Assembly (NCBI GenBank): GCA_021780935.1 | Contig: JAJXXT010000144.1 | Span: 20,883-84,882 of the forward strand | Length of the DNA stretch: 64,000 bases | Direction of reading: 5' to 3' | Source: Pseudomonadota bacterium | Lineage (GTDB): Bacteria; Pseudomonadota; Alphaproteobacteria; Acetobacterales; Acetobacteraceae | Part shown: one piece after another, positions 1 through 9,169 of the stretch | Layout of the letters: each line of letters starts with the position of its first letter | Position numbering within the stretch: the first letter of the stretch is position 1 | The notes under the pieces: model-generated | Database searches by the model: none | Told to the model about the DNA's origin: nothing | What the model saw: the letters and a program-made list of their open reading frames with translations, nothing else | Program-made: the position numbers and the translations under genes

Positions 1-793
1 GCAGCTCCGCCTGCGCGCGGGTGTTGACGAAGACGATGGTGAGCCGTGCCGCGCGAATGCGCTCCATGATCACCGGGGCGGCGGCGAGGCCCATATGCCC
101 CGACCACGGCAGCCTTCCCGCCGGCAGCATCATCGCCACCTGCGGCGCAGCACCCGGCGGCGCCGCGATGATCCGCGCCTCGGGCCCGACATAGCGCGCG
201 ATCGGCGCCCGGTGCGCGACGGTTGCCGAAAGCCCGATCCGCCGCCCGCCGACCCGCGTCAGCGCCAGCGCCAGCTGGTCGCCGCGCTTGGTGCCGGCCA
301 GCGCGTGCACCTCGTCGATGACCACGGTCGCGACCTCGGCCAGGGTCTCGCGCCATTCCGGCAGCGAGACCAGCAGCGCCAGGCTCTCCGGCGTGGTCAG
401 CAGGCAGTGCGGCGGCGCCTCCCGCTGGCGGCGGCGGCGCTCCTGGGTGGTGTCGCCGGAGCGGGTCTCGACGGTGATGGGCAGGGCCATCTCCGCGATC
501 GGGCGCATCAGGTTGCGTGCGACATCGGCCGCCAGCGCCTTCAGCGGCGAGACATAGAGCGTGTGCAGCCGCGGCCGCGGATCGGCCGCCAGCGCCACCA
601 GGCTCGCGAGGAACCCGGCCAGCGTCTTGCCGGCCCCGGTCGGTGCCAGCAGCAGCACATCGCCGGTGCTCGCCAGCACCTGGCGCTGGTGGTCGCGCAG
701 CGACCAGCCCCTGGCAGCGAACCAGCGCGCAAAGGGTTCCGGCAGGTCGGTGTCCGGCAGTTGGGGATCCGGTCTTGGGGAGGCTGGCGCCAT
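1..793 (-). CDS. Ligase-associated Lhr-type DEXH helicase (N-terminal part)
   Basis: ATP-dependent DNA helicase of the Lhr superfamily-2 type found beside ATP-dependent DNA ligases. The reading frame starts at an ATG at 793 and runs off the left edge of the window, so only about 264 N-terminal residues are visible. The Walker A motif APTGAGKT is near residue 50, followed by a motif Ia-like SPLKALA and a DEVH box in VVIDEVHAL. It is divergent from the exonuclease gene, with 45 bp between the two starts. In Pseudomonas-type clusters Lhr is encoded with Exo, Lig and a phosphoesterase (PdeM); the phosphoesterase could lie beyond the left edge. The family call is firm, but the C-terminal Lhr-core domains cannot be checked. 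Confidence 0.93.
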   Translation of the reverse strand, partial: MAPASPRPDPQLPDTDLPEPFARWFAARGWSLRDHQRQVLASTGDVLLLAPTGAGKTLAGFLASLVALAADPRPRLHTLYVSPLKALAADVARNLMRPIAEMALPITVETRSGDTTQERRRRQREAPPHCLLTTPESLALLVSLPEWRETLAEVATVVIDEVHALAGTKRGDQLALALTRVGGRRIGLSATVAHRAPIARYVGPEARIIAAPPGAAPQVAMMLPAGRLPWSGHMGLAAAPVIMERIRAARLTIVFVNTRAQAEL

Positions 794-838
794 CCCGCCA
801 CTCTGGCGTTGCGGCCGGCGCCGCGCCAGATTCCCGCC

Positions 839-1894
839 ATGGCTCATCGCGCCGCGCCACACCCGTCCACCTGGCTCAGCATTCGTCCGCAGGGGCTCTA
901 TTGCGAGCCGGGCGGGTTCTTCCTCGACCCGCGTGGCGGCGTGGACAAGGCTGTCGTCACCCATGGCCATAGCGACCACGCGAGCCCGGGCCATGGCGCG
1001 GTTCTGGCGACCTCCGCCACGCTCGCCATCATGCGCGCGCGCAACGCCGCGCCCGCGCGGGAACAGGCGCTGCGCTACGGCGAGACGATCACCGTGGGCG
1101 GTGTGGCGGTCACGCTCCAGCCCGCCGGCCACGTGCTGGGCTCGGCGCAGATCGTGCTGGAGTACGCGGGGGCCCGGGCCGTCATCTCCGGCGACTACAA
1201 GCGCCGCGCCGACCCGACCTGCGCCGGCTTCATCCCCGTTCCCTGCGACGTCTTCGTCACCGAGGCGACCTTCGCGCTGCCGGTCTTCCGCCATCCGCCC
1301 GCCGAGGGCGAGATCGCGCGCCTGCTCGCCAGTGTCGCGCTGTTCCCCGAACGAAGCCATGTCATCGGCTGCTATGCGCTGGGCAAGGCGCAGCGCCTTA
1401 TCGCGCTGCTGCGCCAGGCCGGCTGGGAGCGGCCGATCTTCCTGCACGGCGCGTTGCAGACGCTCTGCGATCTCTACGTCGATCGCGGCATCGCGCTCGG
1501 CGAGCGGCGCCCCGTCTCCACCCGCACCGTCCCGACCGGCACCGCCACGGCCAGCCATCGGGGGCTCGCCGGCGAGATCGTGCTGGCGCCGCCCTCGGCC
1601 ATTGCCGACCGCTGGGCACGGCGCCTCGGCGACCCGGTGGTCTGTGCGGCCAGCGGCTGGATGCGGGTGCGCCAGCGCGCGAAGCAGGGCGGCGTCGAGC
1701 TGCCGCTGGTCATCTCCGACCACGCCGACTGGCCGGAGCTGCTAGCCACGGCTGTCGATGTCATGGCGCCGGAAATCTGGGTCACGCATGGCAGGGAGGA
1801 CGCGCTGATCCACGCGCTGGGCAGGCTCGGCATCCGGGGCCGCGCGCTGCGCCTGCTCGGTCGGGATGATGGTGGCGGCGAGGCGGAGGAATGA
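839..1894 (+). CDS. Ligase-associated beta-lactamase-fold DNA exonuclease
   Basis: Metallo-beta-lactamase/beta-CASP type nuclease of the ligase-associated exonuclease family; 351 residues from the ATG at 839. The zinc-binding motif HGHSDH places H42, H44, D46 and H47, and a further metal ligand is probably the His in GHVLGSA. A C-terminal ISDHADW segment is typical of beta-CASP proteins. The open frame extends well upstream of 839, but that part overlaps the divergent helicase and looks non-coding. The stop overlaps the ligase start (ATGA), so the two are translationally coupled. It is expected to trim DNA ends during break or gap repair with the neighbouring ligase and helicase. Confidence 0.93.
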   Translation: MAHRAAPHPSTWLSIRPQGLYCEPGGFFLDPRGGVDKAVVTHGHSDHASPGHGAVLATSATLAIMRARNAAPAREQALRYGETITVGGVAVTLQPAGHVLGSAQIVLEYAGARAVISGDYKRRADPTCAGFIPVPCDVFVTEATFALPVFRHPPAEGEIARLLASVALFPERSHVIGCYALGKAQRLIALLRQAGWERPIFLHGALQTLCDLYVDRGIALGERRPVSTRTVPTGTATASHRGLAGEIVLAPPSAIADRWARRLGDPVVCAASGWMRVRQRAKQGGVELPLVISDHADWPELLATAVDVMAPEIWVTHGREDALIHALGRLGIRGRALRLLGRDDGGGEAEE

Positions 1895-3483
1895 CCCCGT
1901 TCGCGGACCTGCTGGAGCGGCTGCTGTTCTCCCCCGGCCGCAACGCCAAGCTGGCGCTGCTGCAACGATATTTCGAGACCGTACCGGACCCCGATCGCGG
2001 CCTGGCGCTCGCCGCCATCGCCGGTGCGCTCGACTTTCCCGCCGCGAAGGCCGGGCTGATCCGCGAACTCGCCGCCGCGCGCACCGCCCCCGAGCTGTTC
2101 GCCATGTCCTATGACTATGTCGGCGACCTCGCGGAGACCGTGGCGCTGATGTGGCCGACCGAGGGTGGTGCCGCGGCGCCGCGTCTGTCGGAGGTGGTCG
2201 CCGCGCTGCGCGGGACGCCGAAAGCCCAACTCCCGGCGCTGGTGGAAGCCTGGCTTGATGCCTGCGTGCCATCGGTCCGGCTCGCCCTGCTCAAGCTCAT
2301 CACCGGCGGCCTGCGTGTCGGCGCCACCGCCCGCCTCGCCAAGCTGGCGCTGGCCGGGATGTCGCAGGGCCGTGTCACCGACGCCGAGATCGAGGAGATC
2401 TGGCACGCCCTGGCACCGCCCTACGAAACCCTGTTCGCGTGGCTGGAAGGCCGGGGTTCGCGCCCGGACGCGGCCGGGCGTCCCGTTTTTCGCCCGCCAA
2501 TGCTCGCCAACCCGATCGAGGATGCTGACCTCGCGGCCCTGGATGTCGCCGATTATGTTGCCGAATGGAAATGGGATGGTATCCGCGTGCAGGTCTGCGG
2601 CGGCACCGATCCGCGGCTGTTCTCCCGCGCCGGCGAGGATATTTCCAAGAGCTTTCCCGATATCGTTGCGACTCTCGGCCATCGCGCGGTGCTGGACGGC
2701 GAGCTGCTGGTGCTGCGCGACGGCGTGGTGGCCCCGTTCGCCGACCTGCAACAGCGCCTCAACCGCAAGGCGCCGGGCATGGCGATGCTGGAGCGGTATC
2801 CCGCGCATGTCCGGCTCTATGACATGCTGTTCGAGGACGCGCAGGATCTTCGCGCGCTGCCCTTCGCCGCGCGCCGGGCCCGCCTGGAAGCGTGGTTTGC
2901 GCGCGCGGCACCTTCGCGCGCCGATCTCTCCCCGCTCATCGCCTTCGCCCGGCTCGATGAGCTCGTGGCCCTGCGCGCCGGTGCCCGCGAGGCCGGTATC
3001 GAGGGGCTGATGCTCAAGCGCACGGACTCGCCCTACCTCCCCGGCCGTCCGCGTGGCCTGTGGTGGAAATGGAAGCGCGACCCGCTGACCATCGATGCCG
3101 TGGTGATGTATGCCCAGCGTGGCCATGGCCGCCGGTCCTCGTTCTACAGCGACTTCACCTTCGGTGTGTGGGACGGTGATGCGCTGGTGCCGGTCGGCCG
3201 CGCCTATTCCGGCATCAGCGACCGCGAGCTTGCCTTTCTGGACAATTGGGTACGCCACCACACCACCGCCCGCTTTGGCCCGGTGCGGGAGGTGGAGAAA
3301 TCCCTGGTGCTGGAAATCGCCTTCGACGGCGCGCAGCGCTCCACCCGCCATCGCAGCGGCATCGCGCTGCGCTTTCCCCGTATCGCCCGCCTGCGTCGCG
3401 ACAAGCCGGCAGCTGAGGCCGACACGCTCGCCGGTGTCGCCGTGCTCATTCCAGCAAGGTCGATTTCCGAAGCGAAGGAGTGA
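1891..3483 (+). CDS. ATP-dependent DNA ligase (Lhr/Exo-associated)
   Basis: ATP-dependent DNA ligase of 530 residues. An N-terminal DNA-binding domain (about 1-200) precedes the nucleotidyltransferase domain, with the adenylated lysine K227 in EWKWDGIRVQ (motif I KxDGIR). DGELLVL (motif III) and GLMLKR (motif IV) follow, then WWKWKR (motif V), and the C-terminal part is OB-fold-like. Length and order match the 'cisplatin damage response' ligases that sit beside Lhr helicase and an MBL exonuclease. It overlaps the exonuclease by 4 bp and converges with the MFS gene 6 bp downstream. A role in DNA-damage repair rather than replication is inferred from family and context. Confidence 0.94.
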   Translation: MTPFADLLERLLFSPGRNAKLALLQRYFETVPDPDRGLALAAIAGALDFPAAKAGLIRELAAARTAPELFAMSYDYVGDLAETVALMWPTEGGAAAPRLSEVVAALRGTPKAQLPALVEAWLDACVPSVRLALLKLITGGLRVGATARLAKLALAGMSQGRVTDAEIEEIWHALAPPYETLFAWLEGRGSRPDAAGRPVFRPPMLANPIEDADLAALDVADYVAEWKWDGIRVQVCGGTDPRLFSRAGEDISKSFPDIVATLGHRAVLDGELLVLRDGVVAPFADLQQRLNRKAPGMAMLERYPAHVRLYDMLFEDAQDLRALPFAARRARLEAWFARAAPSRADLSPLIAFARLDELVALRAGAREAGIEGLMLKRTDSPYLPGRPRGLWWKWKRDPLTIDAVVMYAQRGHGRRSSFYSDFTFGVWDGDALVPVGRAYSGISDRELAFLDNWVRHHTTARFGPVREVEKSLVLEIAFDGAQRSTRHRSGIALRFPRIARLRRDKPAAEADTLAGVAVLIPARSISEAKE

Positions 3484-3489
3484 TGACGG

Positions 3490-4722
3490 TCAGGCCATCA
3501 GCAGCGGTCGTGATTGCCACAACATCGCGGCCGCAACCGCCGTCAGCACGAGGCTCGCGACGGCGATCGTCACGGCAACGCCCAGTGTTGCGAACGCCCA
3601 TGGCGCCAGCAGCAAGGTCACCAGCAGGCCGAGATTGTTCACCACCATATAGGCGCGCACCGCGGCGGCCAGTTCGTGACGTTCCAGCACCGTCTGGCGC
3701 ATCGTCGCGAACGTGATGTCCTGCATCGGCCCGCCGATGGAGGAGCATGCCGCCAGCAGCGGGATCAGCCAGGCGTGCCAGGCCACCGGCAGCATGCCGG
3801 CGAATCCGATCAGCGTCATGAAGCCGCCGAGTACGATGTTGCCGCCGAAGATCATCATCGCCGGCCGCCGCGAGAGCGGGCGCGAGCCGATCACCAGCGT
3901 GCCCGCGAGGTTGGCCGCCCCATAGGCGGAGATCACCGTCGCATAGGCCGAAAGCGGCGCACCATCCTGACGCAGCAGCAGCGGAATGGCGACGAAATAG
4001 ACGCCATACCACACGCCGTTGATCAGCCCCGCAGTGAACAGCAGCTTGCGGAACAGCGGGATACGCAGCATCGCACGGAACCCATGCCCGAGCATCGCGA
4101 TCAACGGTCCGCGTGGCGGATGGGCGTGACGGACGCTGCGATATCGCATGGTCCCCAGGACCGCGACCGCCGAGACCAGGAAGCTCACCGCGTCGAGAGT
4201 CACGAAATGCACCAGCGGGATCACCGCCGCGAGCAACCCGATGATGCCCGGCCCGAGCAGGCGGGCGATCCGCTCCGTGGTGTCGAGCAGTGCGTTCACC
4301 GCCGGCAGCGAGGCGGGGCTCGCGGCGAGCGAGGGCAGGGCGGCCTGCAACGCCGGACGGAAAAACGCATAGGCGCTGCCCAGCACCACCACGGTGGCGA
4401 TCAGCATCACCCCGCTCGGCCCGCCCGCGTGCAGCCACAGTGCGACCACGAACATCAGCATCGCCGCACGCACCGCATCCGCCGCGAGCATCGCGCCGCG
4501 TGGCGCCAGACGGTCCGCGAACGGGCCCGAGAGCAGCGCCACCGACAGCACCACCATGCCTTGCAACGCGCCGAGATAGCCGGCATTGCGGCCGAACAGT
4601 CCGGTGCCGACCCAGCCCAGGACCACGACGAATAACTGGTCGCCGATCGCCGAGGTCGCGAGACCGGCCCAGAGCAGCGCGATCGGCCGTTCCCGCAGCG
4701 CGCGGAGCAGCGGCAGGTTCAT
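3490..4722 (-). CDS. MFS transporter, last gene of the catabolic operon
   Basis: Major facilitator superfamily permease of 410 residues with about 12 hydrophobic segments. It begins MNLPLLRALRERP, and the first helix reads IALLWAGLATSAIGDQL, typical of the family. It lies 15 bp downstream of the flavin reductase gene and in the same direction as the fused monooxygenase gene. It is therefore probably the third gene of the leftward transcript from the operator at 7830-7848. The substrate cannot be read from sequence; uptake or export of an aromatic acid or intermediate is a reasonable guess from context. A longer frame on the same strand (to 4978) is a shadow of the neighbouring gene. Confidence 0.85.
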   Translation of the reverse strand: MNLPLLRALRERPIALLWAGLATSAIGDQLFVVVLGWVGTGLFGRNAGYLGALQGMVVLSVALLSGPFADRLAPRGAMLAADAVRAAMLMFVVALWLHAGGPSGVMLIATVVVLGSAYAFFRPALQAALPSLAASPASLPAVNALLDTTERIARLLGPGIIGLLAAVIPLVHFVTLDAVSFLVSAVAVLGTMRYRSVRHAHPPRGPLIAMLGHGFRAMLRIPLFRKLLFTAGLINGVWYGVYFVAIPLLLRQDGAPLSAYATVISAYGAANLAGTLVIGSRPLSRRPAMMIFGGNIVLGGFMTLIGFAGMLPVAWHAWLIPLLAACSSIGGPMQDITFATMRQTVLERHELAAAVRAYMVVNNLGLLVTLLLAPWAFATLGVAVTIAVASLVLTAVAAAMLWQSRPLLMA

Positions 4723-4737
4723 GCGTCGGGTGCCGTC

Positions 4738-5379
4738 CTACTCCGCCGCTGACTTCCGCCGCCAATTCTCCACCGGGATCCGCGGCACCTCGAACTGGTC
4801 GGACAGCCGCGCATACCACCCACCGCCATGCAGGCGCCCGATCAGGTCGAGCCTCGGCGTGTCGATATAGTTGCGCCCGGCATCGAGCACGCAGTCGTCG
4901 CGGACATGCATGGCCAGCACCCGGCCCACGATCAGCGCGCGCTCGAGCCCCAGCTCGATCGTCATCATCCGCTCGCATTCCATCGCGACCGGGCTGTCGG
5001 CGATGCGCGGCGGCTTCACCTTCGTGCTGGGTGCGGTCACCAGCTCCGCCTCCGCCAGTTCGTTGACGCCGTGGTCGAACTCGATCGCCGTCTCCACCAT
5101 GCGTTGCGCGTTGTCGTAGGAAACGAGGTTGACGACGAACTGACCGGTCTCGCGGATGTTGTTACCGGTGTCCTTGGCGTCCCCGGGCTTGCGCCCGCCG
5201 ATGCCGATGATGACCGTCGCCGGGTCTTCGCCGAACACATTGAAGAACGAGAAGGGCGCCGCGTTCGCCCGCCCGGCCGTGTCCAGCGTCACCACCCAGG
5301 CGATCGGCCGCGGCACGACGGTCGAGACCAGCAGCTTATAGCGCTGCTGCGGCGGCAGCTTGTCGAAATCGAACAGCAT
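4738..5379 (-). CDS. Flavin reductase family protein (DIM6/NTAB type)
   Basis: FMN-binding split-barrel protein of 213 residues, flavin reductase/DIM6-NTAB group. The N-terminal VVPRPIAWVVTLD and the following APFSFFNVFGEDP segment are characteristic of the flavin-binding core. Members reduce FMN or FAD with NAD(P)H for a separate monooxygenase, or act as flavoprotein reductases. It lies 74 bp downstream of the fused monooxygenase/OYE gene. It may serve that enzyme or, more plausibly, the RutA-like LLM monooxygenase at 25990-27075, which needs reduced flavin and has no other obvious reductase in the window. That pairing is inference. Confidence 0.85.
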   Translation of the reverse strand: MLFDFDKLPPQQRYKLLVSTVVPRPIAWVVTLDTAGRANAAPFSFFNVFGEDPATVIIGIGGRKPGDAKDTGNNIRETGQFVVNLVSYDNAQRMVETAIEFDHGVNELAEAELVTAPSTKVKPPRIADSPVAMECERMMTIELGLERALIVGRVLAMHVRDDCVLDAGRNYIDTPRLDLIGRLHGGGWYARLSDQFEVPRIPVENWRRKSAAE

Positions 5380-5453
5380 CGCGCTCTCCGGAAGATAGGT
5401 GCCTCATGTGACCTCGAAGGCGCGGGCTGTCCAGAGAGCCGGCTCAGCCGGGC

Positions 5454-7808
5454 TTACTCCGCCGCCCGCAGCATCTGCGGGCCGTGCGACTTCGGTCTTG
5501 CCTTCTTGCGCAGCTCGGCGAGTTCCGCCTGGGCCTGCTCCGCCAGGCGGTAGAGCTGCGCGGTTCCCGGCTGATATTGCGGCGGCCCGGCACCCAGATC
5601 GACGCCATAGGCGGCCGCGGCGCGCAGCGTGAAATTGGGGTCGGTCAGGTGCGGCCGGCCGAGCGCCACCAGGTCGGCGCGGCCGGCGGCGAGGATGGTG
5701 TTCACCTGGTCGGGCGTGGTGATGCTGCCCACGCACATTGTCGCGATCCCGGTCTCGTTGCGGATCGCATCCGCGAACGGCACCTGGAACATGCGGCCAT
5801 AGACCGGTGCGGCCGCCGCCGTGGTCTGCCCGGTCGAGACATCCACGAGGTCGCAACCGGCGGCAGCGAACGCCTTCGCCACCTCGATCGACTCGGCCTC
5901 TGTGATGCCGCCCTCCTGCCAGTCGGTGGCGGAGATGCGCACCGACATCGGCTTGTCGTGCGGCCAGGCCGCGCGCAGGGCGGTGAACACCTCGAGCGGA
6001 AAGCGCAGGCGGTTGGCGAGCGTGCCGCCATAATCGTCGGTCCGCCGGTTGGTCAGCGGCGAGATGAAGCTGGCCAGCAGATAGCCGTGTGCGGCGTGCA
6101 GCTCCAGCATGTCGAACCCGCAACGAAGACCCCGCTTCGCCGCGGCCACGAAATCGTCGCGTACCGCGTTCATGTCCGCTGCGGTCATCGCGTGCGGCAC
6201 CTGGCTTTCCGGGTAATAGGGCAGGGGCGAGGCGGCCATGATCGGCCAGGCGTCCCGGGCCAGCGGCCGGTCCATGCCCTCCCACATCAGCTTCGTCGCC
6301 CCTTTGCGCCCGGCATGGCCGAGCTGGAGGGCGAATTTCGTGGAACCATGCGCGTGCACGAAGCCCGCGATGCGCGTCCAGGCCGCTTCCTGTTCGTCGT
6401 TCCACAGCCCCGCACATCCGGGCGTGATCCGCGCATGCGGCGACACACAGGTCATCTCGGTGAAGATCAGCCCCGCGCCGCCCAACCCGCGCGCGCCGTA
6501 ATGCACCATATGCCAGTCGCCCGGCACGCCCTCGTTCGCGGAATACATGCACATCGGCGAGACGACGACGCGGTTCGCGACCACCATCCCGCGCAACGCC
6601 AGCGGTTGGAACATCGGCGCGACCGGCGCCACGGAAGCGAACCCCTTGGCCGCCACTTCCGCGGCGAACAGCCTGTCCGTGGCCACCGCGAAATCCGGCG
6701 CCCGCAGCCGCAGATTGTCGTAGGTGATGGATTTCGAGCGCGTCATCAGCCCGAAGGCGAAGCGCAGCGGCTCCATGTCCCAGAAGCGCCGCACCTGCTC
6801 GAACCACACCAGCGACACATCGGCCGCGTGCTGCGTGCGTTCCACTTCGCTTTTTCGGTCACGCTCGAACGCCTTCAGGCTGGCGGTCACCTCGCCATGG
6901 GCGCGAAACGCCTCGGCGAGCGCGATCGCGTCCTCCATGGCCAGTTTGGTGCCTGAGCCGATCGAGAAATGCGCCGTGGACTTGGCATCGCCCAGCAGCA
7001 CCACATTCTCCGCCGTGCCGTCCTGCTCGCGGATCATGGTGCTGCGCCGGTTGCGGATCATCGGGAATTGCCGCCATAGGGAGCGGTTGGTCAGCAGCCG
7101 GTGCCCGCCGAGATCTTCGGCGAAGACACGCTCGAGATAGGCAGCGGACTGCGCCTCGTCCATGGCGCCGAGACCGGCGCGCTCGAACGTTTCGGGGTCG
7201 GTTTCGAGCACCCAGGTCGAGGCGCCCGGCTCATACTGATAGGCATGCGCGATGAAGATGCCGTGCTCGTTCTCGCGGAAGCAGAAGGTGAAGGCGTCGA
7301 GCGGGCGCGTCGAGCCCATCCACGCGAAGCGGTTCGGCCGCAGATCGACCGAGGTGCCGAAATGCCCGAGATGGCCCTGCCGTACAAAGGAGTTGATGCC
7401 GTCGCAGGCGACGATCAGGTCCGCGCCGCGCAGATCCTCCAGCGACTTCACGTCATCGGTGAAGCTGATCTCGATGCCGAGGCTCTGCGCCCGCTCCTGC
7501 AACAGCAGCAGCAGCGTGCGCCGCGAGCAGCCGCAGAACCCGTTGCCGCCGACACGGAAACGGTTGCCTTTGAACCTGATTTCGATATCGTCCCAATAGG
7601 CGAAATGGTCGGTGATCGCCTTGGCGCTCTCCGCGTCGTGGCGCTCGAAGATGTCGAGCGTGGCGTCGGAGAACACCACGCCGAAGCCGAACGTGTCGTT
7701 GTGGCGATTGCGCTCGTGCACCCGGATCGTCGCATCCGGGCGCTGTTTTTTCATCAGGATCGCGAAGTAGAGCCCCGCCGGCCCGCCGCCAATGACCTCG
7801 ATCCGCAT
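5454..7808 (-). CDS. Fused FAD monooxygenase / Old Yellow Enzyme (aminobenzoyl-CoA or salicylyl-CoA type)
   Basis: Bifunctional flavoprotein of 784 residues. The N-terminal half (about 1-380) is a class A aromatic hydroxylase: FAD dinucleotide motif GGGPAG near residue 7 and a second FAD motif in [13 protein letters not shown] near 290. From residue 399 (MFQPLALRG) the protein is an Old Yellow Enzyme TIM barrel with [17 protein letters not shown] and the RTDDYGG motif. This fusion is known from 2-aminobenzoyl-CoA monooxygenase/reductase of Azoarcus evansii, which hydroxylates and dearomatises 2-aminobenzoyl-CoA. It is also known from proteins annotated salicylyl-CoA 5-hydroxylase/oxidoreductase. 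The isatin-hydrolase-like and IorAB genes nearby favour 2-aminobenzoyl-CoA. The start at 7808 is preceded by GGAGAGG, and the operator-like site lies 21 bp upstream. Confidence 0.9.
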   Translation of the reverse strand: MRIEVIGGGPAGLYFAILMKKQRPDATIRVHERNRHNDTFGFGVVFSDATLDIFERHDAESAKAITDHFAYWDDIEIRFKGNRFRVGGNGFCGCSRRTLLLLLQERAQSLGIEISFTDDVKSLEDLRGADLIVACDGINSFVRQGHLGHFGTSVDLRPNRFAWMGSTRPLDAFTFCFRENEHGIFIAHAYQYEPGASTWVLETDPETFERAGLGAMDEAQSAAYLERVFAEDLGGHRLLTNRSLWRQFPMIRNRRSTMIREQDGTAENVVLLGDAKSTAHFSIGSGTKLAMEDAIALAEAFRAHGEVTASLKAFERDRKSEVERTQHAADVSLVWFEQVRRFWDMEPLRFAFGLMTRSKSITYDNLRLRAPDFAVATDRLFAAEVAAKGFASVAPVAPMFQPLALRGMVVANRVVVSPMCMYSANEGVPGDWHMVHYGARGLGGAGLIFTEMTCVSPHARITPGCAGLWNDEQEAAWTRIAGFVHAHGSTKFALQLGHAGRKGATKLMWEGMDRPLARDAWPIMAASPLPYYPESQVPHAMTAADMNAVRDDFVAAAKRGLRCGFDMLELHAAHGYLLASFISPLTNRRTDDYGGTLANRLRFPLEVFTALRAAWPHDKPMSVRISATDWQEGGITEAESIEVAKAFAAAGCDLVDVSTGQTTAAAAPVYGRMFQVPFADAIRNETGIATMCVGSITTPDQVNTILAAGRADLVALGRPHLTDPNFTLRAAAAYGVDLGAGPPQYQPGTAQLYRLAEQAQAELAELRKKARPKSHGPQMLRAAE

Positions 7809-7829
7809 CCCCGCCTCTCCGTTTCAGCC

Positions 7830-7848
7830 AAAATATTTTAGACTTGAA
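7830..7848. promoter_or_regulatory. Operator-like site A
   Basis: AT-rich element in a GC-rich divergent intergenic region. On the minus strand it reads TTCAAGTCTAAAATATTTT, 18 of 19 bases identical to site B (20693-20711) and 15 of 19 identical to site C (27141-27159). It lies 21 bp upstream of the fused monooxygenase gene and about 59 bp upstream of the SDR-MarR-RidA genes, so it could control both transcripts. The likely binding protein is the MarR regulator encoded 0.8 kb to the right. Part of the element could also be a promoter -10 region. Confidence 0.65.
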
Positions 7849-7907
7849 GGAACTGGCCCGCAATGTTGGGATCGACTATCGAGCCATCGGGGAGGAAAGG
7901 AGGCGCG

Positions 7908-8672
7908 GTGACGCTCAAGGGACGACAGACCGCAGTGAGGCATGCTCTGGTGACCGGCGGAGGCCAGGGAATCGGTGCCGCGGTGGCGCGTGCGCTGACC
8001 GGCGCGAGCGTGCGCGTGACCGTGCTCGGCCGCCGTGCCGAGACGCTTGCGGCGATCGTCGCCGCGGGGCAGGCTCAGGCGCATGTCGTGGCGGACGTGA
8101 CCGACGCGGCGGCGCTGGAGGCGACACTCGCGGCGCTGCCACCGGTGGATATCCTGGTCAACAATGCCGGGGCGGCGGAATCGGCACCCTTCGCGCGCAC
8201 CACCCGCGAGATCTGGGACCGGATGCTGGCGGTCAACCTTACCGCCGCTTTCACTGCGACCCATGCGCTGCTGCCCGGCATGCTGTTGCGCGGCTGGGGC
8301 CGCGTCGTCACCATTGCCTCCACGGCCGGGCTCACCGGCTACCCGTATGTCAGCGCCTATGTCGCGGCCAAGCACGGTGCCATCGGGCTCACCCGCGCGC
8401 TGGCGCTGGAAACCGCGGGCAAGGGCGTTACGGTCAATGCCGTCTGCCCCGGCTATACGGAAACCGACCTCGTGCAATCCAGCATCGAGCGCATCGCCGC
8501 GCGCGGCGGGCGCGATGCCGAGTCGGTCCGCGCCGATTTCACCCGCGCCAACCCCCAGGGCCGTCTGGTGCAGCCCGATGAGGTCGCCGCCGCCGTGCTG
8601 TATCTCTGCGGCCCCGGCTCGGACGCCATCACCGGCGTCGCGCTGCCCGTTGCCGGCGGAGAAGTGATGTGA
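7908..8672 (+). CDS. SDR family dehydrogenase of the catabolic regulon
   Basis: Classical short-chain dehydrogenase, 254 residues from a GTG at 7908. The cofactor motif is TGGGQGIG, followed by NNAG and the catalytic YVAAK (Tyr/Lys), with a preceding IAST serine; the C-terminal [11 protein letters not shown] and AITG segments are typical. The GTG start is preferred because AAAGGAGG lies 4 bp upstream; an in-frame ATG at 7863 would add 15 residues but sits almost against the operator-like site. The GTG of marR overlaps its stop. It is probably an NAD(P)-dependent 3-hydroxyacyl-CoA or cyclic-alcohol dehydrogenase in the lower pathway. The substrate is not determinable from sequence. Confidence 0.88.
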   Translation: MTLKGRQTAVRHALVTGGGQGIGAAVARALTGASVRVTVLGRRAETLAAIVAAGQAQAHVVADVTDAAALEATLAALPPVDILVNNAGAAESAPFARTTREIWDRMLAVNLTAAFTATHALLPGMLLRGWGRVVTIASTAGLTGYPYVSAYVAAKHGAIGLTRALALETAGKGVTVNAVCPGYTETDLVQSSIERIAARGGRDAESVRADFTRANPQGRLVQPDEVAAAVLYLCGPGSDAITGVALPVAGGEVM

Positions 8673-9169
8673 CCGACGCGCCCCTGCTGCTCGATGCCGA
8701 GACCCGTGCGCACGAGCACCCCGCGGACCACCGCGAGGAGCTGCGCCTCTGGCTGCGGCTGCTCACCTGCACCAACCTCATCGAGAGCGAGATCCGCGCC
8801 CGTCTGCGTCGGCAATTTGGCGTCACCCTGCCGCGCTTCGACCTGATGGCGCAGCTTGAGAAGGCGCCCGAGGGCATGACCCTCGGCGAGCTTTCCCGCC
8901 GCATGATGGTTTCCAACGGCAATGTCACGGGCCTGATCGAGCGGCTGCTCGACGCGGCGCTGGTGGAACGAAGGGCGCACCCGACTGACCGACGCGCCGT
9001 GGTCGTGGCGCTCACCGCCGCCGGGCATCGCGCTTTCGCGGACATGGCCGCCGCGCACGCGGAATGGATCGCCGAGCTGTGCGCGGGCCTCGCCGCCCCG
9101 GATGTGGCGCAGTTGATGCGCCTGCTCGGCCGCCTCAAAACCCACGTCAAGGACGTCGCCCATGGCTGA
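8669..9169 (+). CDS. MarR family regulator, likely local regulator of the regulon
   Basis: MarR-type winged-helix DNA-binding protein of 166 residues. The helix-turn-helix lies around [17 protein letters not shown] (about residues 70-88), followed by the recognition helix and the wing [10 protein letters not shown]. Dimerisation helices flank it. It is co-transcribed with an SDR and a RidA protein, overlapping both neighbours by 4 and 8 bp. MarR regulators that respond to the substrate control bacterial auxin catabolism clusters, so it is the natural candidate to bind the three shared operator-like sites. Its ligand (perhaps indole-3-acetate or a derivative) is inference. Confidence 0.9.
   Translation: MTDAPLLLDAETRAHEHPADHREELRLWLRLLTCTNLIESEIRARLRRQFGVTLPRFDLMAQLEKAPEGMTLGELSRRMMVSNGNVTGLIERLLDAALVERRAHPTDRRAVVVALTAAGHRAFADMAAAHAEWIAELCAGLAAPDVAQLMRLLGRLKTHVKDVAHG

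Noticed and set aside
95..838. Long plus-strand open frame before the exonuclease start
   Set aside because: It lies opposite the Lhr helicase gene, which has clear motifs on the minus strand; composition is an Arg/Pro/Gln-rich shadow.
1474..3351. 625-codon minus-strand frame over the exonuclease and ligase genes
   Set aside because: It runs antisense to two genes with clear catalytic motifs and is His/Gly/Gln/Arg-rich with no domain; typical shadow ORF in GC-rich DNA.
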